Below are positions 1 through 8,837 of a stretch of 54,170 nucleotides of DNA, in pieces. Origin of the DNA: Clostridiales bacterium UBA1390 (GTDB taxonomy: Bacteria; Bacillota; Clostridia; Lachnospirales; Bianqueaceae); contig DBQQ01000006.1 in assembly GCA_002305315.1 (NCBI GenBank), positions 253,492 to 307,661 on the forward strand. Direction: 5' to 3'. The notes beneath the pieces were generated by a model. It saw only the letters and a program-made list of their open reading frames with translations, did no database searches and was not told the origin of the DNA. Numbering within the stretch: position 1 is the stretch's first letter; every line of letters begins with the position of its first letter. A program made the translations under genes and the position numbers.

Positions 1-46
1 CCGCCTGAAGGCGCCCATCTCCGATCTATCATTCAGGAGGGTCATT

Positions 47-709
47 ATGAAAAAAACAATCGCTGCAATCTATACCGGAAAGGGACTGGCAGATCCCCTG
101 CAAGCTGTCATCAATCGTACGCTGCCGGATTGGCGGCTGATCAGCATCATCGACGATCAGATCATCGGAGAGGTCAAAGAAGCAGGATCTCCTACCCCTG
201 AGATTTATCAACGTCTGATTTCTTATTATAAGGCGGCAGAAGCCATGGGTGCCGATGTGATTCTCAATACCTGTTCTTCTGTAGGAGACGTGGTCTATGA
301 GGGACGCAAGCAGGTACAGGTTCCCATCGTACGTATTGATGAAGCCATGGCTCGTAAAGCCGTGTCCGAGAGTTCGGTCATCGGTGTCGTCGCTACGCTG
401 CGATCCACGCTGGATCCTACCATGCGGCTGTTACAGATTGAGGCGGAAAAGCTGGGAAAGACTGTGACACCGGTAGATGGCCTGGCCGATGGCGCCTATC
501 AGGCACTGGTCGATGGTAAGCCGGAGCTCCATGATGAATGTATTGCTAAAACTGTCATGGCATTGGCAGAAAAGGTGGATTGTATTCTATTGGCACAGGG
601 CTCTATGGCGCGCATGGAACAGAAACTGGGGCAGATGGTTTCTATCCCGGTGTATGCCAGCCCCCAGCTTTGTCTGAATGCCATTCGAGACGAATATGAT
701 AAAGAGTAA
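47..709 (+). CDS. Asp/Glu/hydantoin racemase-family protein
   Basis: A 220-residue protein with the fold signature of the aspartate/glutamate/hydantoin racemase superfamily: an N-terminal segment ending in NTCSS (Cys near residue 85, the usual first catalytic cysteine) and a VIGVVATLRSTL stretch. The position that normally carries the second catalytic Cys (GCT-like) reads LAQGSM, so a two-cysteine racemase mechanism is doubtful. A lyase, isomerase or decarboxylase role on a sugar acid is possible. The start is set by AGGAGG a few bases upstream of the ATG. It is the first visible gene of a plus-strand cluster with an acid-sugar kinase and a beta-keto acid cleavage enzyme, which suggests catabolism of a short sugar acid. 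The family call is firm; the reaction is unknown. Confidence 0.8.
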   Translation: MKKTIAAIYTGKGLADPLQAVINRTLPDWRLISIIDDQIIGEVKEAGSPTPEIYQRLISYYKAAEAMGADVILNTCSSVGDVVYEGRKQVQVPIVRIDEAMARKAVSESSVIGVVATLRSTLDPTMRLLQIEAEKLGKTVTPVDGLADGAYQALVDGKPELHDECIAKTVMALAEKVDCILLAQGSMARMEQKLGQMVSIPVYASPQLCLNAIRDEYDKE

Positions 710-719
710 GGAGCTTCCT

Positions 720-2177
720 ATGCAGACTGTTACATTACAGGATCTGACAAAGACCCTTCCCCATCTGGATCCGGTTCCCGTGGAGGCTCTGCTGCATCGG
801 GAAATTGAAAAACATCCTGGAAAGATCGTGGTATTGGATGATGATCCTACCGGTGTGCAGACGGTACATGATATTTATGTCTATACGGATTGTACGCTGG
901 CAAGTATTCGAGAAGGCTTCTCTCGTCCAGAACGTCTTTTCTACTTACTGACCAATTCCCGGGGACTTACCGAAGAAGAGACCACGGCGCTGCATCGTCA
1001 GATTGCGCTGGATCTGGCAACTGTCTCCCAGGAGACCCATATCCCTTTCCAGGTCATTTTACGCGGAGACTCTACCCTGCGCGGACATTATCCGCTAGAA
1101 CCGCTTTTGATGAAACATACGTTGGAGGACGCTCTCCAGCTACATTTCGATGGAGAAATTCTATGTCCCTTCTTTTTAGAGGGTGGACGTTATACCGCCT
1201 CCGACATTCATTATGTGGCGGATCATGATCAGCTGATCCCGGCTGGACAGACAGAATTCGCCAAGGACAAAACCTTTGGCTATCAGGCCTCCGACCTGAA
1301 AGAATATATCGAGGAGAAGACACAGGGCAAAGTAAAAGCCGATTCCGTCGCCAGCATCTCGTTGGAAATGCTGCTCAATGAGGATTACTATCTGATCTAC
1401 AACATTTTGATGGGGCTCCATGACTATGGACACGTCATTGTCAATGCCCTGGATTATGCCGATCTGGAAGTATTTGCGGTTGCCTACTATCGTGCGATCG
1501 CGGCTGGCAAGCGTTTTCTGATTCGTTCCTCAGCTTCCCTGGTTCGTGTCCTGGGAGATGTTTCTCCCCGGCCGCTCCTGACCGCACAGGATCTACATGT
1601 CAACGGGCAGGGAGGCCTCATAGTGGCCGGATCCCATACGAAAAAAACAACGGCGCAGCTCGAAGCGCTCCTGCAGCTGCCTGATGTTCAGTGTGTCACC
1701 TTCAATCAGCATCTGGTTCTTGAGGCTGAAGCCTTTGCGCAGGAAATCGAGCGTGTCGTTCGTGAGGCTGACAGTCTGATCGCAAAAGGACGCACGGTAG
1801 TCATCATGACCCGGCGAGAACGAATCGATGCGGGTACTGGGAATCCGGAAGATGACCTTATCATCGCTGTAAAAATCAGCACGGCGATCACGGATATTGT
1901 GGCGCGCCTGACTCATCAGCCAGCCTATATCATCGCGAAAGGCGGCATCACATCCAGCGATATTGGGACCAAAGCCCTGAAGGTTCACCGCGCGCTTGTC
2001 ATGGGGCAGATTCTTCCCGGAATCCCCGTATGGCAGACAGGACCGGAAAGCCGTTTTCCAGGCCTTCCTTATATCATTTTCCCGGGCAATGTGGGAGAAG
2101 CGGACTCCTTGCGCCGGATCGTCGAGACACTATCCTATTCTTCGAAGGGGGAATCATCATGCCACAACAAGTCCTGA
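720..2177 (+). CDS. Four-carbon acid-sugar kinase family protein (DUF1537, OtnK/DtnK-like)
   Basis: A 485-residue ATP-dependent kinase of the family that phosphorylates D-threonate, D-erythronate and similar acids. The N-terminal domain shows VVLDDDPTGVQTVHD and LRGDSTLRGHYPLE, the acid-sugar binding half. The C-terminal nucleotide-binding half shows AKGGITSSDIGTKAL and FPGNVGEADSL. I chose the ATG at 720 because AAGGAG lies 8 bases upstream; a longer reading from 678 would overlap the preceding gene by 32 bases and has no ribosome site. In many bacteria the partner is a PdxA2-like dehydrogenase; none is visible here. Instead the next gene is a DUF849 enzyme whose start lies inside the end of this gene, so the two are probably translationally coupled. 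The exact substrate cannot be read from sequence. Confidence 0.9.
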   Translation: MQTVTLQDLTKTLPHLDPVPVEALLHREIEKHPGKIVVLDDDPTGVQTVHDIYVYTDCTLASIREGFSRPERLFYLLTNSRGLTEEETTALHRQIALDLATVSQETHIPFQVILRGDSTLRGHYPLEPLLMKHTLEDALQLHFDGEILCPFFLEGGRYTASDIHYVADHDQLIPAGQTEFAKDKTFGYQASDLKEYIEEKTQGKVKADSVASISLEMLLNEDYYLIYNILMGLHDYGHVIVNALDYADLEVFAVAYYRAIAAGKRFLIRSSASLVRVLGDVSPRPLLTAQDLHVNGQGGLIVAGSHTKKTTAQLEALLQLPDVQCVTFNQHLVLEAEAFAQEIERVVREADSLIAKGRTVVIMTRRERIDAGTGNPEDDLIIAVKISTAITDIVARLTHQPAYIIAKGGITSSDIGTKALKVHRALVMGQILPGIPVWQTGPESRFPGLPYIIFPGNVGEADSLRRIVETLSYSSKGESSCHNKS

Positions 2178-2962
2178 TCTCCGTCGCGCCCGTCAATGCG
2201 GGAGATCAACATATAGATCCTCGTGCCATTGCGCGCGATGTGATTGAGAGTGCAAAACTAGGCGCCGCTCAAGTGCATCTTCATATCCGGGATGCGCATG
2301 GGGCATTGACCCCGGACCTTTCCGTGTTTCAGGAAACCGTCCGTTATATTCGGCAGGAATCTGACATCATCATTCAAGCCTCTACGGGCGGTGTATCGGA
2401 TTTGACCATACAGGAACGCTGCGCACCTCTGTATGATCCCATGGTAGAGACCTGCTCCCTTAATGTCGGTTCCGTCAACCTGGGAGAAGCCGTCTATCTC
2501 AATCCCATTCAGGATGTTCGCTACTGTGTATCCGAAGTCATCCGGCAACATGTGTTCCCGGAAATCGAAGTCTTTGAAATCGGCATGATCGATACCGTAT
2601 TGGATCTGCTGAAAGATTATGATTTTCCGAAGCCCGTCCTGTTTAATATCGTTCTGGGACACAAGGGCGCTGCGCCTGCCACAGTACAGGCCCTCCAGGC
2701 CCTGCGTTCCTTCATTCCGGAAGGAATGCTTTGGGGAATCACACATTTCGGGCGCAAAGACGATACGATCTTTGCCGAAGCCATACGTCTGGGCGCATGT
2801 ACGGTCCGAGTCGGCTTTGAGGATTCCAATTATCTGAATCCGGATACGCAGGTCGCGACCAATGCGGAGCTGGTCGCGCATACGGCACAACTGATTCGTT
2901 CTTTGGGCTGTGAGGTGGCTACGCCCGCACAGGCACGTGCCATGTTGGGATTGCATTCATAA
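2159..2962 (+). CDS. Beta-keto acid cleavage enzyme (BKACE, DUF849 family)
   Basis: A 267-residue TIM-barrel protein of the BKACE family, which condenses a beta-keto acid with acetyl-CoA to give acetoacetate and a new CoA ester. The metal-binding HLHIRD (His40, His42) is present, as are CSLNVGSVNLG, FEIGMID and, near the C terminus, HFGRKDD and VGFEDSNYL, all typical. The start at 2159 is supported by an AAGGGGG ribosome site and the conserved N terminus (ISVAPVNAG); the frame is open further upstream inside the kinase gene, giving a 19-base overlap. Together with the kinase and racemase-like gene it suggests a pathway that oxidises or dehydrates a sugar acid to a beta-keto acid and then cleaves it. 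The family is clear; the substrate is not. Confidence 0.9.
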   Translation: MPQQVLISVAPVNAGDQHIDPRAIARDVIESAKLGAAQVHLHIRDAHGALTPDLSVFQETVRYIRQESDIIIQASTGGVSDLTIQERCAPLYDPMVETCSLNVGSVNLGEAVYLNPIQDVRYCVSEVIRQHVFPEIEVFEIGMIDTVLDLLKDYDFPKPVLFNIVLGHKGAAPATVQALQALRSFIPEGMLWGITHFGRKDDTIFAEAIRLGACTVRVGFEDSNYLNPDTQVATNAELVAHTAQLIRSLGCEVATPAQARAMLGLHS

Positions 2963-2976
2963 GCCAGTATATACTT

Positions 2977-3021
2977 AAAAAACACGGGTGCTGCATTTTC
3001 TGCAAACACCCGCGTTTTTTA
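2977..3021. terminator. Bidirectional intrinsic terminator
   Basis: An imperfect hairpin with arms AAAACACGGGTG and CACCCGCGTTTT (one A/C mismatch) and an inner TGCA/TGCA pair, flanked by A and T runs on both sides. It lies between the convergent BKACE gene and malQ, so it can end transcription from either direction; the malQ stop codon lies in its T-run. Confidence 0.85.
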
Positions 3022-4509
3022 TTCTTTCGTATTGCGATGATAAGTTTCCACACACTTGCGAAGTTTCGTTATCAACGTATCGTTCAGGACATCGGCTCGC
3101 ATCCGCCACTGCCAGTTTCCCATGGAAGTCGCCGGAGTATTCATTCTGGCATAATTGCCAAGTCCCAGCACATCCTGCATCTGGAAAATCACTCGCTGCG
3201 ATACCGAAGCCATCAGTGTACGAATGGCTCCCCAATGATACCCCTCGCTTTCCCGCAGGCGCATATACTCCATGGCATTCTGCCGAGATACGGCCGGAGT
3301 CTTGGGATTAAAAATCCATCCATTCAGCGGCTCATTATCATGCGTACCGATATAGGCCACGCTATTATACGTATAGTTATGGCACAGATATTCCGAATCG
3401 TCCCCATCAAAGCCAAACAGCAGCACCTTCATGCCTGGCAGCCCGGTTCCTTCCAGGAGGTTGCGGACGGATTCATCCAGAACCCCCAGGTCTTCCGCAA
3501 TCAATGCTTCTGTCGAAATATGTTCTTTGAGCGTTCGGAACAGATCCATGCCAGGCCCCTTCTTCCATTCCCCGCCGATCGCGTTGACGCTGCCGCCAGG
3601 GACAGAATAATAGCCGGCAAAACCGCGAAAATGATCGATTCGAACCAGATCATGGCGCTCTACGGCCTTCTCCAGACGTCGTACCCACCAGGCATATCGC
3701 GTTTCCTTATGTTTTGCCCAGTTGTAAATCGGATTGCCCCAGAGCTGTCCTTCCGCACTAAAGGCATCCGGCGGAACACCCGCCACCTCGGTCGGTCTTC
3801 GATTCTCGTCCAGCATGAAGAGTTCTGGATGACTCCACGTATCCGCGCTGTCTTCCGCCACATAAATCGGCAGGTCTCCGATGATCTCCACCTCGTGCCG
3901 AGATGCATACTCTTTTAGGTCTCTCCATTGTCTATCAAAGAGAAACTGATTGAACTCCGCGGAACGGATATCTTCCGCCAGCAGTTCACGGTAATGTTCC
4001 ATTGCGCTCTCTTCCCGATCTCGAATCTCCTTCGGCCATTCCCAATACGGCTTCTGAGAAAAATGTTTTTTAAGCGCCATGAATAAAGAATAATCCGGCA
4101 ACCAGTCCTCATTTTCCCGATAAAAATCCTGTTCCTCCGCACCATAGCGCCCATAGCCGCGCAGGGCCGCTTTTTTCAGCAATGGCAGGCGTGTCTCGAA
4201 CAGCATCCCATATTCTACATGATCTACGCTGCCGTTTTGTGAAGCAGCCTGTACTTCCGCCGGCTCCAGGAGATCCTGCTCTAACAGTTCTTCCAAATCG
4301 ATAAAGTATGGGTTCCCTGCAAAAGTAGAAAATGACTGATAGGGAGAATCTCCAAATCCCGTCACCCCGATCGGCAGCACCTGCCAGAGTGTCTGGCCGG
4401 AAGCCTCCAGAAAATCTACGAATTGATATGCTGCCTGCCCCAAAGATCCAATCCCATACCGAGAAGGAAGCGAGGAAATATGCAGCAATATACCACTTTG
4501 TCGTCTCAT
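3019..4509 (-). CDS. malQ: 4-alpha-glucanotransferase (amylomaltase, GH77)
   Basis: A 496-residue cytoplasmic enzyme that transfers maltodextrin segments between alpha-1,4-glucans, releasing glucose. N-terminal SGILLHISSLPSRYGIGSLG and the substrate loop DSPYQSFSTFAGNPYFIDL are diagnostic. Catalytic residues are in place: nucleophile Asp292 (RIDHFRG), acid/base Glu339 (IAEDLG) and His390-Asp391 (YIGTHDNE). The length is normal and there is no signal peptide. AAAGGA precedes the ATG. It starts 29 bases after the pulA stop on the same strand, so the two form a maltodextrin/glycogen debranching unit, transcribed pulA first. Expression is probably driven from the repeat-associated promoter upstream of pulA. 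Confidence 0.97.
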   Translation of the reverse strand: MRRQSGILLHISSLPSRYGIGSLGQAAYQFVDFLEASGQTLWQVLPIGVTGFGDSPYQSFSTFAGNPYFIDLEELLEQDLLEPAEVQAASQNGSVDHVEYGMLFETRLPLLKKAALRGYGRYGAEEQDFYRENEDWLPDYSLFMALKKHFSQKPYWEWPKEIRDREESAMEHYRELLAEDIRSAEFNQFLFDRQWRDLKEYASRHEVEIIGDLPIYVAEDSADTWSHPELFMLDENRRPTEVAGVPPDAFSAEGQLWGNPIYNWAKHKETRYAWWVRRLEKAVERHDLVRIDHFRGFAGYYSVPGGSVNAIGGEWKKGPGMDLFRTLKEHISTEALIAEDLGVLDESVRNLLEGTGLPGMKVLLFGFDGDDSEYLCHNYTYNSVAYIGTHDNEPLNGWIFNPKTPAVSRQNAMEYMRLRESEGYHWGAIRTLMASVSQRVIFQMQDVLGLGNYARMNTPATSMGNWQWRMRADVLNDTLITKLRKCVETYHRNTKE

Positions 4510-4538
4510 TTTAGTATTCCTTTCTCCGTTTATACCGC

Positions 4539-6545
4539 CTACTCCGTCTCATCCACCAGGATCAGCGCACTTCTAGGCTGTATAAAAATGCAGTTTCCCT
4601 CTACCCGCCACAGGGTATCTGTCCCTGCTTTTTCTGCATCCGCCTTGACACTCCATCCGCTGGGCAGCGGCGTGTCTTCCCAGGCAGAAAGTTCCACCGA
4701 TGTTGTCTGATCCGATGCATTCAGCACGACGGCCACCATTCTCCAGGAATCTCCCCGGATGCCCGGAAGCGTAAAAGCCACCACCTGTGGTCCGCCTTTT
4801 GAGAAGACCATCCTTCGGATGCTGTCTCCACCCGCACAGCGAAACGGCGCAAACCGTTTGCGAATCTGAATCAGCCCCTGATAGTAAGCCAGCAGCTCCC
4901 GAAACTCCATGGTTCTTCTCCAATCCAGACAATTGATCTGGCTGGAAGAACGATAGCTGTTTCCATCGCCTTTTTTCGTCCTCCCAAATTCTTCACCAGC
5001 CTGCATGAACGGAATGCCCTGCGCCATCAGAACAATCACGGCTGCCAGTTTATTCGCCGCCAGGCAGGATAGCTTCGGCACGTCAAATCCTTTCGGTGCC
5101 AGTCCTTTCGCATAGACCAGTTTATCCCAGAGCGTGAAGTTATCATGCGCAGATACATAGGAAACCGTCTGTGTGGGCAGCTTCACGGTAGCATAGGGAC
5201 CGGCCCAGCCCTGGAGACTGCTCCGGACTGCGTTTTCCTGATACCAGGCACCGCTGATGAACCCGGTACTGTGCATATCAAAAACACTGCCCTTGATGCA
5301 GTCTCTGGTTTCATCATTAAAGATCGCGATACGGCTGTTTAACAGTCGAACATGCGTCTTATCGGCCGGAACCGCGCTGCGGCGCATCTGCGGCGTCTCT
5401 GCTGCCCAGGGTTCTCCATACATCAGGATTTTCTTACCCTGGGGCAATTGGTCCAGATCTTCGCGAATCCGATTCATCGTCTCCACATCGATCAGCCCCA
5501 TGATATCAAATCGAAAACCATCGATGTGATATTCCTCGGCCCAATACCTGACAGATTGCCGAATGAAATGACTGACCATAGGACGCTCCGTTGCGATCTC
5601 GTTACCGCAGCCAGAACCATTGGCCCAGGAACCATCGGACCAGGTACGGTAATAATAGTACGGAACCGCCTTCTGAAAGGCGGATTCATCACTTTGATAG
5701 GTGTGGTTATACACCACATCCATAATCACGCCGATGCCTGCCTGATGAAGTGCCTGAATCATCTTCTTCATCTCACGAATCCGTACTTCGCCATGATAAG
5801 GATCTGTCGAATAGGAGCCCTCCGGCACATTATAATTTTGGGGATCATAGCCCCAGTTATAAAGATCTTCCTTCCCCCTGGTCTCGTCTACTGTGTAGAA
5901 GTCGAAGCAGGGCATCAGCTGCACGTGGGTGATTCCTAACTGCTTCAGATATTCTACGCCCGTCGGAAGTTTGGGATGTCCCGGAATATGCGTTCCTTTT
6001 TCTGTAAAAGCCAGGTACTGCCCTTTATTTTTCATGCCCGAATAAGAATCCCAGGAAAAATCTCGAACATGCACTTCCCAAATCACCGCGTCCGTCGGAT
6101 GCTCCGGCACAACATGTGTATCCTGCTCCCATCCTGCCGGATTGGTCTCTGTAAGATCCACTACCATAGCCCGATCTCCATTGACTCCCGCAGCCTTCGC
6201 ATAGGGATCCATCACTTCTCTTTCTTCACCCTCCCAGGTGATCGAAAACGTATAATAGGTTCCCTTCCAGTCTCCTCCCAGAGAAATACTCCAGACTCCG
6301 CATGCTTCGCGAATCATCGGCACCTGGCGCAAACGCGCAGCGCCCGCTTCCTGGTCGCTGCCTGTCGTGTATAGATTCAGACTGACTTTCTGGGCAACCG
6401 GCGTCCATATTTTCCATAAGGTACGATCCGGCATATAACTTGCCCCTAAATCATCTCCTCCGTACACGTATTCCATATCAAACTGTGCAGAATCAAACCA
6501 GTCGCACCATTCCTGCACACTCCAACCTATACGATCATATTCCAT
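4539..6545 (-). CDS. pulA: Type I pullulanase (alpha-1,6-debranching, GH13)
   Basis: A 668-residue debranching enzyme that hydrolyses alpha-1,6 branches in pullulan, glycogen or limit dextrins. An N-terminal CBM48-like domain (TLWKIWTPVAQKV) precedes the GH13 barrel. The type I pullulanase signature YNWGYDP is at about residues 229-235. Catalytic residues are Asp347 (GFRFDIMG), Glu378 (MYGEPW) and His467-Asp468 (VSAHDNF). There is no signal peptide or anchor, so it acts inside the cell, unlike the long secreted pullulanases. A GAGG site lies about 8 bases before the ATG. The downstream partner is malQ. Upstream is a 150-base structured repeat with a strong -10 box, which is the likely promoter and leader. 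Confidence 0.96.
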   Translation of the reverse strand: MEYDRIGWSVQEWCDWFDSAQFDMEYVYGGDDLGASYMPDRTLWKIWTPVAQKVSLNLYTTGSDQEAGAARLRQVPMIREACGVWSISLGGDWKGTYYTFSITWEGEEREVMDPYAKAAGVNGDRAMVVDLTETNPAGWEQDTHVVPEHPTDAVIWEVHVRDFSWDSYSGMKNKGQYLAFTEKGTHIPGHPKLPTGVEYLKQLGITHVQLMPCFDFYTVDETRGKEDLYNWGYDPQNYNVPEGSYSTDPYHGEVRIREMKKMIQALHQAGIGVIMDVVYNHTYQSDESAFQKAVPYYYYRTWSDGSWANGSGCGNEIATERPMVSHFIRQSVRYWAEEYHIDGFRFDIMGLIDVETMNRIREDLDQLPQGKKILMYGEPWAAETPQMRRSAVPADKTHVRLLNSRIAIFNDETRDCIKGSVFDMHSTGFISGAWYQENAVRSSLQGWAGPYATVKLPTQTVSYVSAHDNFTLWDKLVYAKGLAPKGFDVPKLSCLAANKLAAVIVLMAQGIPFMQAGEEFGRTKKGDGNSYRSSSQINCLDWRRTMEFRELLAYYQGLIQIRKRFAPFRCAGGDSIRRMVFSKGGPQVVAFTLPGIRGDSWRMVAVVLNASDQTTSVELSAWEDTPLPSGWSVKADAEKAGTDTLWRVEGNCIFIQPRSALILVDETE

Positions 6546-6570
6546 TGCGTTTCCTCGCTTTTTTCACTCG

Positions 6571-6723
6571 AACCTATTATTGCCACGGTTATAGAAAACT
6601 GTTAAACCACGCCTATACCCCAACGAGACTTCCTTCGGAGTTTGACGCCCCTTGGCGGCAAACTCGAGGCGTGGTTCAATTGCCACGGTATAGATATTTG
6701 CTAAACCACGCCTATTATACCAT
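6571..6723 (-). repeat. Structured promoter/leader repeat, copy A (upstream of pulA)
   Basis: Read on the minus strand: extended -10 TGG-TATAAT (6714-6719), directly followed by AGGCGTGGT; 29 variable bases; ACCACGCCT; then hairpin 2 with arms GAGTTTG and CAAACTC around CGCC-AAGG-GGCG; then CGAAGGAAGTC. After this comes a second, partial unit that begins TATAGGCGTGGTTTAAC and repeats the first loop (CTATA, CCGTGGCAAT). The first stem ends GGT/ACC here, against GGC/GCC in copies B and D, a compensatory change. A TTGAAA (6738-6743) lies 18 bases upstream of the -10. There is no coding frame and no T-run after the hairpins, so it is not a plain terminator. It fills most of the gap between the helD stop and the pulA start. 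Confidence 0.85.
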
Positions 6724-6743
6724 GTGGGGTCTTCCCATTTCAA
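6714..6743 (-). promoter_or_regulatory. Predicted promoter for pulA-malQ
   Basis: Minus strand: -35 TTGAAA at 6738-6743, 18-base spacer, extended -10 TGG-TATAAT at 6714-6719. The -35 lies 3 bases past the helD stop codon. The -10 is the left end of repeat copy A, which gives a leader of roughly 160 bases before pulA. Confidence 0.7.
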
Positions 6744-6746
6744 CCT

Positions 6747-8837
6747 TTATTCCAAGAGTTTCGAAAGTTTTCCTATATAGAAAATATGCAGTTCATGCAG
6801 CGCTCGTGTGATCGCGACATAGAGCAATCGTGCTGCCGCATCTTCTAATGGGTATGCCTGATCATTCGGGTTCCAAAGAATCGCCGCATCAAATTCCAGT
6901 CCCTTGGTCTTATGGATGGGCAGTACCATCACACCGTTAGTAAAGTCCTCTGGATCCTTCTGGATCTGACACACCTTCGCAAGTGCTTCCTCCGCATTCC
7001 AGACTTCTTCCTCTGTGCGGCAGATCACGGCGATCGTCTTGTATCCTCTTGCTTCGATTTGTCGTATACAGTCTGCCGTATACGCCGTCATCTCCTCCCG
7101 ATCGGCTGCCTCCTTGATCTCTACAGGAATGCCGTGACGGAGAATCGGGTCAATCTTGTAGGTCTCAAACGAACATTTTTCAAGGACTCTGCCCGCATAT
7201 TGTGAAATTTCCACCGTGTTTCGATAGCTTTTCGCCAGCGTATAAAAGCGATCACGTCCTGGTGCGAAAATTTCTTCTCTTAACTCTCGCCATTCATTCA
7301 TGCCAGAATCATAGAAGATATTCTGGCTGGTATCTCCCACGATGGTGTACGTACACTCCGGGAAAATCCGCCGCAGTACGGCAAACAGGGAGACGCCGAA
7401 ATCCTGTGCCTCATCCACTACAATATGCCGGACCCCATTGAAATCATCCGTATCGAGCAATCTTTTTTTCAAAAGTGCCAAAATCGCCAGATCATAAAGA
7501 TCTACGATACCGGTCTGAATCGTTTCTAAAATAACCGGATACTGCGGAGAAAGCTCCTGAAGAAAGCGCAAATAGTAAGCCCATAAGTCAATTTTCCCCT
7601 TAGGCTTTCCATAATATCCGCGAAAAGCCATGCTCTCTTTTCGGATTTTATCGGCGCTCCATTCTCTCTCTCGACATTCATTCTTGAACTGGTTCATCAG
7701 CCGCTTATTGAGCACATCGATCTTTCGCTGCATCGGCATCCGTGGGAAAGCCTGGCAAAAAGTTTCCACTTCTTCCTGACGAAAGATCACTTTTCCCTCT
7801 AGGATGGCATCTTCTCTGGTTAATAATCGTCTTTCTAACTGGTCGATCCACTGCTCGGCTTCTTGTACAAATGCCAAGGAACCCTTGAAGTGCCTTGTTC
7901 TCCGTACTTCTTCTCTAAGCTCTTCTTGCGTACGGAAATCGGATCCATAGCGCATCTTCTTTTTCTGTTTCTTCCAGTCCTGATCCAGGATACTCTCCAG
8001 GAATTCTGTCATCGTCATGGCCTGTACATGATCCACTTCCAACGTAGGCAGTACACCTGTGATATAGTGCAACAGCATGGAGTTGCTGCCAATGACAAAG
8101 AATTGCTCCGGCCTGAACTTTTCCGGATAATTATATAGGATGTACGATATGCGATGCATGGCCACCGTTGTTTTACCGCTGCCGGCGACTCCTTGTACAA
8201 TCACGGAATGCCATGGCGTATCCCGTATGATCTCATTCTGTTCCTTTTGAATGGTTGCAATGATTTCGCCCAGGACGATTTCTTTATTCTTAGCCAGATA
8301 CTTGGTCAGGAAATCATCGTTTGCAATCACATCGGTATCATAGAAATCCACCAGTTTTCGCTTTTCGATCTCAAAAGTTCTCTTCAGGTCAATCCGTACA
8401 GAAATTCTCTCGCCATCCGGCGCCAAATAGGAACTCTCTCCCACGTCGCTATCGTAATATATACTGGAAATCGGCGCTCGCCAGTCGACGACTAAAGGTT
8501 GGTCGCGGCCATTGGGCACACCATGCTTTCCAATATAAAGGGAAAAGCTTTCTCCATTCGCTTCCTGCGTCTCTTTGTAATCGATTCGACCGAAATAGGG
8601 TTTATCCGCCGCAAATCGATTCTGCCGCAGCAAGAATCGTACCTGGTCTTCCCAACTGAGTCCCACCACGAGATCGTTGTGCATGTCCGAATCGGAAGAT
8701 CGATAGGTATCATATCGTTCCTGATTCTCCTCTCGCAGCATAGCTGCCTCCTTGGAATACCGCTCGATATTTCGATCGATTTCTCGCAAGGTTTCTTCTA
8801 AATGCTGCTCTTCTTCTTTCCAAACTGTAGGCTGCAT
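6747..8837 (-). CDS. helD: HelD-like superfamily 1 helicase (RNA polymerase recycling ATPase)
   Basis: A 696-residue UvrD/Rep-related ATPase. The N-terminal coiled coil (about residues 1-45, rich in Glu/Arg) is the part that in HelD proteins inserts into the RNA polymerase secondary channel. Walker A GVAGSGKTT is at about 216-224, Walker B-like VVDEAQDFG in the middle, and the helicase motifs HKTKGLEFDAAILWNP and LYVAITRALHELHI are near the end. In Bacillus, HelD removes RNA polymerase from nucleic acid and recycles stalled complexes. The start is set by AAGGAGG seven bases upstream. It is transcribed alone: upstream lie repeat copy C and a divergent small ORF, downstream repeat copy A. A plain DNA helicase role is the alternative. 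Confidence 0.9.
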   Translation of the reverse strand: MQPTVWKEEEQHLEETLREIDRNIERYSKEAAMLREENQERYDTYRSSDSDMHNDLVVGLSWEDQVRFLLRQNRFAADKPYFGRIDYKETQEANGESFSLYIGKHGVPNGRDQPLVVDWRAPISSIYYDSDVGESSYLAPDGERISVRIDLKRTFEIEKRKLVDFYDTDVIANDDFLTKYLAKNKEIVLGEIIATIQKEQNEIIRDTPWHSVIVQGVAGSGKTTVAMHRISYILYNYPEKFRPEQFFVIGSNSMLLHYITGVLPTLEVDHVQAMTMTEFLESILDQDWKKQKKKMRYGSDFRTQEELREEVRRTRHFKGSLAFVQEAEQWIDQLERRLLTREDAILEGKVIFRQEEVETFCQAFPRMPMQRKIDVLNKRLMNQFKNECREREWSADKIRKESMAFRGYYGKPKGKIDLWAYYLRFLQELSPQYPVILETIQTGIVDLYDLAILALLKKRLLDTDDFNGVRHIVVDEAQDFGVSLFAVLRRIFPECTYTIVGDTSQNIFYDSGMNEWRELREEIFAPGRDRFYTLAKSYRNTVEISQYAGRVLEKCSFETYKIDPILRHGIPVEIKEAADREEMTAYTADCIRQIEARGYKTIAVICRTEEEVWNAEEALAKVCQIQKDPEDFTNGVMVLPIHKTKGLEFDAAILWNPNDQAYPLEDAAARLLYVAITRALHELHIFYIGKLSKLLE

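Noticed and set aside
1..46. Partial gene or leader at the left edge
   Set aside because: Only 46 bases are visible; apart from the ribosome site of the first gene nothing can be supported.
6571..6723. Repeat copies interpreted as intrinsic terminators of the preceding genes
   Set aside because: Neither hairpin is followed by a T-run on the transcribed strand, and each copy carries a strong outward -10 box.
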